A stretch of 64,000 bases of DNA, from assembly GCA_001404055.1 (NCBI GenBank), contig CXTY01000011.1, positions 1 through 64,000 of the forward strand, written 5' to 3'. Shown here piece after piece: positions 8,479 to 15,680 of this stretch. The DNA is from Roseibium album (GTDB taxonomy: Bacteria; Pseudomonadota; Alphaproteobacteria; Rhizobiales; Stappiaceae). Position 1 is the stretch's first letter; every line of letters starts with the position of its first letter. The position numbers and the translations under genes are program-made. The notes below the pieces were generated by a model, which did not search any database, was not told the DNA's origin, and was given only the letters and a program-made list of their open reading frames with translations.

Positions 8479-9372
8479 TCAGGCCTCCCGTTCACGGCGG
8501 TTGACAAAATAGAGGTAAAGATTGGTCAGCACGATCACGACGAACAGGAGAATGTAGGACAGCGCCGACGATTGGCTTGTCTTGAAGAACTGAAAGGCGA
8601 CTCGATAGACGTAGACCGCGATGGTTTCCGTCGAAGTTCCAGGGCCTCCGTTGGTAATGATGTAGACAACATCAAACAGTTTGAATGTCTCGATTGTGCG
8701 AAACAGAAGCGCAAGTAACAGCAGCCCTTTTACATAGGGAAAGGTGACTGTCTTGAACCGCTGCCAGGGCGTCGCACGATCTACCTCAGCGGCCTCGTAG
8801 AGATAATCGGGCACACTCACCAATCCGGCCAGGACCAAAAGCATGACGAAGGGCGACCACATCCAGGCGTCGGCAAATACGATCCCGAATATCGCACCCG
8901 CCTGCGTGGCTAACAACCCGAATGGCTCGCCAGTGAAATACATCATTGCTTGCGATAGCAGACCGAATGTTGGTTCGTAGAAAAGCTTGAAAAACACGCC
9001 GACAGCGACGAAGGACAGCATCATCGGTGTAAGGACAAGCATCATGATTTCGCGGCGCAAGGGGAACTTCTTGGCAAACAGCAGGGCCAGACCAAATCCG
9101 ATCACCATTTGCATCAATACGCTGGCCGTCACGATGACCGCCGTGGTTTGAAATCGTTCCCAGACCACTGGGTCGCTCAGGACCTTCTCATAATAGTACA
9201 GTCCGGCGAAACGCGGTGGTTTCATGGAGGAGGCTTTGTAATGGAAAAAGCTCAGTCCGAATGACCACATCAGCGGAAAGATGTTCATCACGAACAGAAG
9301 GACAATCGCTGGAGTGACCAGAAGAGCTCCCCTTCGCTTGGGATCCATCAGCCATTGTAGGAAATTGGTCAT
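8479..9372 (-). CDS. Sugar ABC transporter permease (MalF-like)
   Basis: First permease of the CUT1 importer, with about six helices (LLVTPAIVLLFVMNIFPLMW at the N-terminus) and the EAA-type loop LYEAAEVDRATPWQRFKTV. The ATG at 9372 is chosen because AAGGACGG precedes it and the protein then opens MTNFLQWLMDPKRRGA as in relatives; a longer frame reaching 9438 would run into the intercistronic hairpin. It sits between the binding-protein gene and the MalG-like permease. Confidence 0.88.
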   Translation of the reverse strand: MTNFLQWLMDPKRRGALLVTPAIVLLFVMNIFPLMWSFGLSFFHYKASSMKPPRFAGLYYYEKVLSDPVVWERFQTTAVIVTASVLMQMVIGFGLALLFAKKFPLRREIMMLVLTPMMLSFVAVGVFFKLFYEPTFGLLSQAMMYFTGEPFGLLATQAGAIFGIVFADAWMWSPFVMLLVLAGLVSVPDYLYEAAEVDRATPWQRFKTVTFPYVKGLLLLALLFRTIETFKLFDVVYIITNGGPGTSTETIAVYVYRVAFQFFKTSQSSALSYILLFVVIVLTNLYLYFVNRREREA

Positions 9373-9423
9373 CAATTCCGTCCTTGCAACACTGCTGTTC
9401 TGCACGTGATAATCGATGGGGCC

Positions 9424-9453
9424 GGGGGGCGGCAGCAAGTACCGTCGCCCCCC
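9424..9453. promoter_or_regulatory. Intercistronic hairpin between binding-protein and permease genes
   Basis: GGGGGGCG and CGCCCCCC form a perfect eight-base stem with a 14-base loop, between the stop of the solute-binding gene (9490) and the start of the permease gene (9372). There is no T run, so it is more likely an mRNA-stabilising or attenuating structure than a full terminator. Such hairpins are common after binding-protein genes, which need more product than the permeases. Confidence 0.6.
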
Positions 9454-9489
9454 ATCTCTGGAGGAAATCCAGGTCTCTTTTGAGACGCG

Positions 9490-10923
9490 TTATTCGATCC
9501 GGCCAGCTTCTGTCAGAAGCTCCTGTTGGAATTCAGCAATCGAATCCATTGCCTCTTTGGCGGTTTTCTGACCGGTAATCGCTTTATCGAACTCTTCCTG
9601 CTGCTGTGTCAGCAATTCGAAAAACTCCGGCACGTGCCAGAAATCACGCTGCCATGGCAGGAGTTCAACGTGCGCGCGGTTCCAAGGTTTGAACTCGTTG
9701 TATCCCGGCGCATTCATGACACTTTGCAGCGCTGCAGTACCGCCGTTAAAGGCAAAAGCAGCCTGTGTGTCTTCCGTCAGCCACCATTTCACGACATTCA
9801 GCGCTTCTTGAACGACTTCATCGGAGTTCCAGGTTGTCAGAACAAACGGCTGACCACCAATGTTGTCCCAGCGGACCAAGTCGCCGTTCTCGTCGACGGT
9901 GCCTGGTGGAAGTGCATAGGCGGTCTTGTCAGAGACTGTGGAAACATCAGGATCAATTGCTGCTGCAGTAAGCGCATTCCAGTTAATAATCGCAGCGATC
10001 TTGCCCTGCAGATACAAGTCATTGATCTGGAAAATATCCATCTGACCGGTTTTCCAGACAGGTGGCGAATACTGCAGCAGATCCAGGTAATTTTGGAAAC
10101 CTTCGACTGCCTTGTCGGAATTCACAACACCCACGGCCTGTGCATTCGGCTGATCTGACTCGTCCCAGATCGACGCTCCGTTTTGCCAGATGAAGGCATT
10201 GATCTGACCTGATGAGAAGTCGTAGCCCTTGCCAGCCTGGAAAGCGATGCCGAAGAAATCTTCAGTAAGTGTCTCGCCAGCCAACTCGTCGCCAGCCTTG
10301 CGCATGAAGAATTCGCCGATATTTGCCCATGTGTCCCAGTCGACACTTTCCCAGTCTTCGTAGGTACAGGGCAGCTTCTTATCAAATTTGGCCTTGAACG
10401 CCGCAGCTTCGCCCTCGTTACAGAACAAGTCTGTTCGGTAGGCGGTTACCTTTGTGTCAGGCATCTGGGGGAAGCCATAGATGTTATCCGATTTATACGG
10501 ATAAGTGGCATAGGCTTCGGTCAGGGCAGGATGAACATCTTGCAATATTGAAGCAAGCTCCGGATCAGCGTCGATATATTCGTTCAGCTTCAGGAACTGT
10601 CCGCCTTCGATGAAGGTACCGATCCATTGGCTGTCAGAAACGACTAGCTGGTATTTCTCTTCCCCTGACGCCATGGACGCGGCAACGCGTTCGTAAAAAC
10701 TCGGCCACGGAATGAAATCGATAGCGAGCGTGACGTTGTTGCCTGTAGGCGACTTATAGGTTTTGTTGGCATATTCCTGCATGAACCGGGTGGGTCCCCA
10801 GTCCGGTGCTGCCATTTGAATTGTTATGTCCTTTGCAAGTGCCGGTGTTGCGGTTGCAACGAGGCAGCCTGCTAGAGCGATTGCACTTCCCGTGGTCAAC
10901 AATTGTCTCATTGTCGTCTCCAT
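9490..10923 (-). CDS. Extracellular solute-binding protein of sugar ABC importer
   Basis: Periplasmic family 1 binding protein delivering the substrate to the two permeases. The ATG at 10923 is preferred to longer frames because GAGAGGAACGG precedes it and a signal peptide follows (METTMRQLLTTGSAIALAG, cleavage likely after TPALA). The mature protein starts KDITIQMAAPDWGPTRFMQE and has the SBP_bac_1 type layout. At 477 residues it is long for CUT1 binding proteins. It lies 17 bases behind ATPase B. The long, aromatic-rich sequence does not reveal the ligand; the neighbouring kinase and aldolases point to a sugar, polyol or sugar acid. Confidence 0.85.
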   Translation of the reverse strand: METTMRQLLTTGSAIALAGCLVATATPALAKDITIQMAAPDWGPTRFMQEYANKTYKSPTGNNVTLAIDFIPWPSFYERVAASMASGEEKYQLVVSDSQWIGTFIEGGQFLKLNEYIDADPELASILQDVHPALTEAYATYPYKSDNIYGFPQMPDTKVTAYRTDLFCNEGEAAAFKAKFDKKLPCTYEDWESVDWDTWANIGEFFMRKAGDELAGETLTEDFFGIAFQAGKGYDFSSGQINAFIWQNGASIWDESDQPNAQAVGVVNSDKAVEGFQNYLDLLQYSPPVWKTGQMDIFQINDLYLQGKIAAIINWNALTAAAIDPDVSTVSDKTAYALPPGTVDENGDLVRWDNIGGQPFVLTTWNSDEVVQEALNVVKWWLTEDTQAAFAFNGGTAALQSVMNAPGYNEFKPWNRAHVELLPWQRDFWHVPEFFELLTQQQEEFDKAITGQKTAKEAMDSIAEFQQELLTEAGRIE

Positions 10924-10940
10924 CCGTTCCTCTCTAGTGT

Positions 10941-12071
10941 TTAGGCTTTTTGTTTTTCCGGGAGCGGCTGCCTGATGACCGTTCCTGTTTCTTTTGCAAA
11001 AACATGCGTGGTGGCGAGATCGAAACCGCATGTAAGTGAGCTGCCAGGGGAATAGGCAATCGCCTGTTCCTCGGGCAGCACCATTTTCAACCGGGTCCCG
11101 TTTGCAACCAGGTCGAGGATGACCAGGTCGCCAATCGGCTCGATCAAGTGCACATGGCAATCGATTGTGGGTCCGGCAGTTGTCGCTGCGCCGTTCTTTG
11201 GCACAATCTCATGGGGCCTTATGCCGAACAGCAACTCTTCACCAATTGCGAAATCCGCAAGGGGACTATTCCAGGGTGCTTCGTGGAATTCCCCGAAATC
11301 CGTGACGACTGTCGGTCTGTTTTCGGTACCGCCACGTTTTGCCGGGATCAAATTCATTTGCGGCGATCCGACCATGCCAGCGACGTACCGGTTATCCGGC
11401 CGTTCATAGAGTTCGTCGGGCGTACCTGTCTGGACGATGCGACCGTCACGCAAAACACCGATACGGTTCCCCATTGTCAGGGCTTCCAGTTCGTCGGGCG
11501 TTGCGTAGACAATCGTGATCTTGCGCTCGCGGTGAATGCGTTTGAATTCCGCCCGCGTATCATGACGCAGTTTTGCATCCAGATTGGTGAGCGGTTCGTC
11601 GAGCAGCAGAAGATGAGGTCGGCGTATCAGCGCTCTACCAATGGCAATACGCTGCTGCTCTCCACCGCTTGCAGTTCCTGGTTTACGATCGAGCGTGTGG
11701 CTCAGGCGCAGCAACTCTGCCGTCTCGTCAATACGCGAATTAATTTCGGAAGAAGCCAATTTCATTTGGCGCAATGGATACGCGAGATTTTCACGGATCG
11801 TCATGTGTGGATAGAGAGCAAAGGTCTGGAAAACCATGGCGACATCGCGATCTCGCATCGCAGCATCGGTCATGTCCTTGCCATCGAGTTCGATAGTTCC
11901 CGAAGTCGGTGTTTCAATACCGCAGATGGTGCGAAAAGAAGTTGTTTTACCACTCGCGCTGGGTCCCAAAAGGGCAAAGAATTCGCCGTTTTGGACATCG
12001 ATACTCAGACCGTCAACGGCTCTGACATCGCCAAAATGTTTCACCAGATTGGTTACTTTTAGTGAAGACAT
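10941..12071 (-). CDS. ABC importer ATPase B (CUT1/UgpC-like), H-loop histidine lost
   Basis: Second ATP-binding subunit of the same importer and first gene of the operon. It has Walker A GPSASGKTTSF, Q-loop VFQTFALYPHM, an acceptable signature (GTASGGEQQRIAIGRAL), Walker B LLLLDEPLTNLD and a C-terminal regulatory domain with FGIRPHEI. The switch histidine is missing: relatives have VTHDQ, this protein has YATPDELEA. Paired with ATPase A, this predicts one complete and one degenerate ATP site. No strong ribosome-binding site precedes the ATG; a small leader frame (12316-12059) ends across it, so translation may be coupled. Confidence 0.88.
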   Translation of the reverse strand: MSSLKVTNLVKHFGDVRAVDGLSIDVQNGEFFALLGPSASGKTTSFRTICGIETPTSGTIELDGKDMTDAAMRDRDVAMVFQTFALYPHMTIRENLAYPLRQMKLASSEINSRIDETAELLRLSHTLDRKPGTASGGEQQRIAIGRALIRRPHLLLLDEPLTNLDAKLRHDTRAEFKRIHRERKITIVYATPDELEALTMGNRIGVLRDGRIVQTGTPDELYERPDNRYVAGMVGSPQMNLIPAKRGGTENRPTVVTDFGEFHEAPWNSPLADFAIGEELLFGIRPHEIVPKNGAATTAGPTIDCHVHLIEPIGDLVILDLVANGTRLKMVLPEEQAIAYSPGSSLTCGFDLATTHVFAKETGTVIRQPLPEKQKA

Positions 12072-12488
12072 GGAGTGTGCGCCCGCAGCATTTGGGTGGA
12101 TTTGGCATGCAATATCACTGCCTGATGCTTTGCAAGAATCGTCCGGTACTTAGGCCGATAATAAGCAGAAGGTGAATGCACTTCGGGTCGGTTTCCACCC
12201 TCAATTTCACGGAATTCAGCGGCAACACGCGGTGAAGTGGCGTGCTGAACATCGCTCGCCAGAGCTACTACGGTGTTAGAAAACGACCTTCCGGAATTGT
12301 GTCCAACATCTTGCATTGTCTGGCTGCATCCGCGTTATTACAACTACGTGATATTCCCTGAACTCTACCAACTCCATTGAAGATTGCTTTTGTGCGGCGA
12401 GCGTATTTTTATGACTATTCGCTTATATCGCTGTTTTTCACACCAAATAACCCGGAAGGATTCTTGATGTCGGCCGTGCGCCAGTTGA
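12072..12488 (-). other. Leader region of the ABC operon with possible small ORF
   Basis: About 415 bp between the aldolase stop and ATPase B. The far end holds one copy of the 42-bp repeated element (12385-12426). The remaining 310 bp are a long leader. Within it an 85-codon minus-strand frame (12316 to 12059, beginning MQDVGHNSGRSF) ends 13 bases inside ATPase B. No family is recognised and its ribosome-binding site is weak, so I do not call it as a gene. Confidence 0.4.
12385..12426 (-). promoter_or_regulatory. 42-bp conserved element, copy A (upstream of ABC operon)
   Basis: This 42-bp stretch matches 20672-20713 at 37 of 42 positions without gaps. Shared cores on the plus strand are TGCTTTTGTG, GGCGAGCG, TTTT and ACTATTCGCTTAT. 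The GCGA and TCGC blocks give it partial dyad character. The two copies stand upstream of the two same-strand transcription units of the locus and nowhere else that I could see, so a binding site for the local AraC-type regulator is the natural reading. Confidence 0.7.
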
Positions 12489-13511
12489 TCAAGGCAATGC
12501 CTGCCTGTATTTTTCGGCATCCCAGTCAACCAATTCTCGCTCCTCTTCCGGATCGAGGAATCTGATTTTGGAGCCAGCTGGGATACGGCGAGCGACATTT
12601 GCCAGAGCTTTCAGCATCTCTATTCCACCCAAGGACAACGTAGAGTCGTACACCACTCCCACAGAACGTAGAGCGATGGCCTTGGGATGCAAAGGATCGA
12701 CACTTTTTGCAGCGCAACAAGCCGCGAGTTCAGCTACATCGTTTACACTTTCAATTGCCTTGCCAAGGAAAACGACATGGTCGGGATAAAGCGACCCATT
12801 ACGAGCGACTTCAAAACTCTGCGGGTCAAGAGCCAGTTGGTGGATGAGATCTGATCCAGCAACGACGTAGCCGCTATTGGCGCAAATTTGTTCCATTTGC
12901 GCGGCATCGGCTTTTCGCATTGGCCTGGCAGCTACATCCAGACGTGCCTCAACCTCTCGCATAACCGCTAGGGCTTCCTGCGAAGTTGCCCCTCCCACAA
13001 CCAATCCGTGGTTTTGAATAACAAGGATATTGACTGATTTTTCTTTCAGCACGCGTGAAACAAGTCGTGTGAGTGGTAAACCGGGTTTGGAGTACGGTAC
13101 AAATGCCCAGGCGAGACCTTCAAGTTTGACGCTCAATTCGGCTTCGGCATTGCGTTGGACGGCATGCGCAATGGTGTTAACGGAATGGGTGTGAATAACC
13201 ACCTTGTGTGGCATCAAGGAGTGCAAGGTGGTCTCGATGGAAGGCCGCAATGAACGAGGATCTTTGGCAAGAGTTGCATCCGCAACAGGATCATCGAAAC
13301 CAGCTTCGATTTGCCGATTGATTTGCGCCCAGTTAACTGCCACGAAAACATCTTCAGCGCCTGCCTGCGCAAGCCACTTGCCAGACGCTTTCACCCACAT
13401 CGTATTGGCGTCCACCTTGCAAGAAGTGTTACCACCAGCACCCTGGATAAACAGCGGATCTGTGCCAATTTTTCTTGAAACTTCGATAAATTCCAGATCG
13501 ATTTCCTGCAC
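12489..13511 (-). CDS. Class II aldolase/adducin family protein
   Basis: Zinc-dependent aldolase of the fuculose/rhamnulose-phosphate type, expected to cleave a phosphorylated ketose or sugar acid. Substrate-loop residues GAGGNTSCKV and KASGKWL appear near the N-terminus. The zinc ligands are in VVIHTHSVNTIAHAV, and NHGLVVGG supplies the third-site histidine. The GTG start at 13511 has GAGAGG upstream. With 340 residues it is longer than the 210-230 of simple class II aldolases; the extra C-terminal part (from about residue 215) resembles the middle region of the aldolase-SDR fusion at 15681. It is the last catabolic gene, ten bases after the phosphatase. The substrate is unknown. Confidence 0.82.
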   Translation of the reverse strand: MQEIDLEFIEVSRKIGTDPLFIQGAGGNTSCKVDANTMWVKASGKWLAQAGAEDVFVAVNWAQINRQIEAGFDDPVADATLAKDPRSLRPSIETTLHSLMPHKVVIHTHSVNTIAHAVQRNAEAELSVKLEGLAWAFVPYSKPGLPLTRLVSRVLKEKSVNILVIQNHGLVVGGATSQEALAVMREVEARLDVAARPMRKADAAQMEQICANSGYVVAGSDLIHQLALDPQSFEVARNGSLYPDHVVFLGKAIESVNDVAELAACCAAKSVDPLHPKAIALRSVGVVYDSTLSLGGIEMLKALANVARRIPAGSKIRFLDPEEERELVDWDAEKYRQALP

Positions 13512-13520
13512 GTGAACCTC

Positions 13521-14381
13521 TCAGAGTGTTGAAGCAACCCAGGTGGGAACAATTCCATTTTCGATCAGGTCGTGATTGAGAGTGTCGACAATGTCGCCGG
13601 TCTTAAATGTTTCGCGATGAATACCGGTCAGAACCAGAAAACTATCGAAGCCAGTGTTCTTGGCGCCCACGATGTCGTGGTGATAAGAATCGCCGACAAA
13701 TAGCGTGTTCCTGCAATTCAGCTGTTCCAATCGCTGACGCACCGACCGGTAAATAAGCGGATAAGGCTTGCCGACCATTTCAACCGTTCCACCTTGGTCA
13801 CGATAGGCCTTCGCTATCGTGCCGGGACTGACTGACAGGCCATCGGCGCCCGGGGCAACATTATCCGGATTGCTGCACAAAAGAGGCGCCCCAATCGCCG
13901 ACAGCTTTGGCAATAAATCTTGCTGCCAGGTGTTGCCAATACCAGCCGAAATTCCTGACAAATAGACAAAATCGCAATCATGAGGATCATCGACAAAACG
14001 AACGCCGCCAATGGACTCTACTGATTTCGGATCGGCTTTTTCACTGGCGATATGATGACAGTTGCCTCCAAATCTTGACGCAAAACTTGGCAAGACTTGC
14101 TGAACAGCTACGTCTCCTGACGTTATCACGTCATCAATAAGCAAAGGCTCAATGCCCATTGCGCTCAGACGGCGGATATTGTCGGAAGCACTGCGCCCGC
14201 TGTTCGTAAGGACAAGCGTGGTTTTCCCAGAAGCCTTCAACGTTCGAAGGACCTCCAGGACATTCGGGTAAAGCTCGGTCCCATTGTGCAAGACGCCAAA
14301 CTGGTCAAAGACGAATGAATCGTAAGGCGGGAAGATCGAAAGGAGGTCGGCGACGATTGATTCCGCGCATAACTTGCTCAT
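13521..14381 (-). CDS. HAD-superfamily class IIA phosphatase
   Basis: HAD-IIA type phosphatase (TIGR01459-like). Motif I is FDQFGVLHNGTELYP, with the nucleophilic and acid/base positions present as DQFG rather than DxDG. Motif II is LVLTNSGR, the lysine motif is VGKPYPLIY and motif III is LFVGDSYHHDIVGAKNTG. The substitution of the second aspartate in DxD by glutamine-phenylalanine is worth noting. Its ATG overlaps the kinase stop (ATGA). In a sugar pathway it would remove phosphate from an intermediate or a dead-end product. Confidence 0.8.
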   Translation of the reverse strand: MSKLCAESIVADLLSIFPPYDSFVFDQFGVLHNGTELYPNVLEVLRTLKASGKTTLVLTNSGRSASDNIRRLSAMGIEPLLIDDVITSGDVAVQQVLPSFASRFGGNCHHIASEKADPKSVESIGGVRFVDDPHDCDFVYLSGISAGIGNTWQQDLLPKLSAIGAPLLCSNPDNVAPGADGLSVSPGTIAKAYRDQGGTVEMVGKPYPLIYRSVRQRLEQLNCRNTLFVGDSYHHDIVGAKNTGFDSFLVLTGIHRETFKTGDIVDTLNHDLIENGIVPTWVASTL

Positions 14382-15673
14382 TTTGCACCCCGCACGCCTA
14401 ATTCGGCCAGCAGGGCAGCGCCATATGCGGCCTCAGATTGCTTGGCGTTGACAACAGGGACCCCTAGAACCCGTTCGCGTATGCAGCGCCAGGTTTCATT
14501 TCGGCTTCCGCCGCCTACGGTCTTGACCAGTTCCGGAAAGGGAACTCCATGGTGATGAAGCAAGTCATAGCCGCGTTTTTCAATCCGCGCGATCGCTTCC
14601 AGCAGCCCGGCAAGATATGACACATCACAATCCGGCCTTGGTGTTGTTCGTCCCACAAAGTTTGGATCTGAAACTGGAAAACGCTCGCCCTTTGCTGAAA
14701 GTGGATAATAGTCCAGATTTGAGGGAACTTCCGGATCGATTTGACTTGATAGACGCGTCATTTCTTCGCTTGAAAAGTGCTTCAACAGAGCGCCGCCGCC
14801 GCTGTTGCTCGCACCACCTGCCAGCCAATAATCGAATAATTTATGGCTATAAATTCCGAATGAACCAACATCCACCTGAATGGGTGACACAGCCTTGAGA
14901 ACCATTGTTGTTCCCAGCGAAGTCACAGCTGCACCCGGTCGCAATTTTCCAGGTCCATTTGCAGCAAGAAACCCGGCGATTCCGTCAGTTGTCCCCGTGT
15001 AGACCTGGCACTTTGTAGATAGTCCAGTGACTGCAGCCATGCGAGCGCTCACGGGTCCAACCGCATGCGCAGGTGCATTGACAGCAGGAAAGGCAGAGGA
15101 TGTGAACGGCAGCGTATCTGGATTGAAGACCCAATCGGATTTCGCCGGATCGTACCCCAATTTCAAAGAGTTGTTCTCATCACTGAAGTCGAAACGGCCA
15201 CAAAACTGACCGCCAATCCAGTCGGCCTGGTGGGTAATATGGAATTTTGAAGGCCTGCTTTCACGCCATAGATCTACAACCCGGCCCAATGTTGCAGGCA
15301 CATTGACTTTGGCGTTCGGCGTGATTTGTGAAAATAGCTCAGCTGCCGCTTCACTCGGAGGCTCATGATAGAATTTGGGGGCTGACAATGGCTGACCGTC
15401 AGCGTCACATAACAGCACCGTTCCCGATTGCCCGTCCACAGCCATGCCAACGATGTCGTCTAGTTCGACTTCGCTGGATAAAACTTCCAGAACCGACACA
15501 CACAGCAACAACCATGCACCTGGTGACTGCCTCTGCTTGGTCGAGGCATAACGTTCACTTGCGCTGGCGATCAGCTCACCATCGCGGTTTATGACGACGG
15601 CACGGATGCCGGACGTTCCGGCATCCAGCCCAAGAAACAGCTGGTTGTTTTTGCTCGCCATCATTGCGCTCAC
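14378..15673 (-). CDS. FGGY-family carbohydrate kinase (D-ribulokinase-like)
   Basis: ATP-dependent sugar kinase. The first domain opens LFLGLDAGTSGIRAVVINRDG with the catalytic aspartate in GMAVDGQSGTVLL; the second has GTTDGIAGFLA and TSLGTTMVLK, and GGGSRNETWRCIRE with AAYGAALLA near the end. At 431 residues it is shorter than typical xylulokinases and matches the compact D-ribulokinase-like group. The GTG at 15673 is taken as start; ATGs at 15664 and 15661 are possible. It would phosphorylate a ketose before aldol cleavage by the neighbouring class II enzymes. The substrate is not readable from sequence. Confidence 0.85.
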   Translation of the reverse strand: MSAMMASKNNQLFLGLDAGTSGIRAVVINRDGELIASASERYASTKQRQSPGAWLLLCVSVLEVLSSEVELDDIVGMAVDGQSGTVLLCDADGQPLSAPKFYHEPPSEAAAELFSQITPNAKVNVPATLGRVVDLWRESRPSKFHITHQADWIGGQFCGRFDFSDENNSLKLGYDPAKSDWVFNPDTLPFTSSAFPAVNAPAHAVGPVSARMAAVTGLSTKCQVYTGTTDGIAGFLAANGPGKLRPGAAVTSLGTTMVLKAVSPIQVDVGSFGIYSHKLFDYWLAGGASNSGGGALLKHFSSEEMTRLSSQIDPEVPSNLDYYPLSAKGERFPVSDPNFVGRTTPRPDCDVSYLAGLLEAIARIEKRGYDLLHHHGVPFPELVKTVGGGSRNETWRCIRERVLGVPVVNAKQSEAAYGAALLAELGVRGAK

Positions 15674-15680
15674 AGTTTAC

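Noticed and set aside
7639-8718. 359-codon plus-strand frame
   Set aside because: It runs antisense to the two permease genes, is rich in Gln, His and Arg, and has no family resemblance; it mirrors the codon use of the real genes.
11148-12062. 304-codon plus-strand frame
   Set aside because: Antisense to the ATPase B gene, whose motifs are clear; no independent support.
6199-12071. Glycerol importer GlpSTPQUV
   Set aside because: The two-ATPase layout is similar, but glpD/glpK/glpR are absent and the small membrane protein does not look like GlpU.
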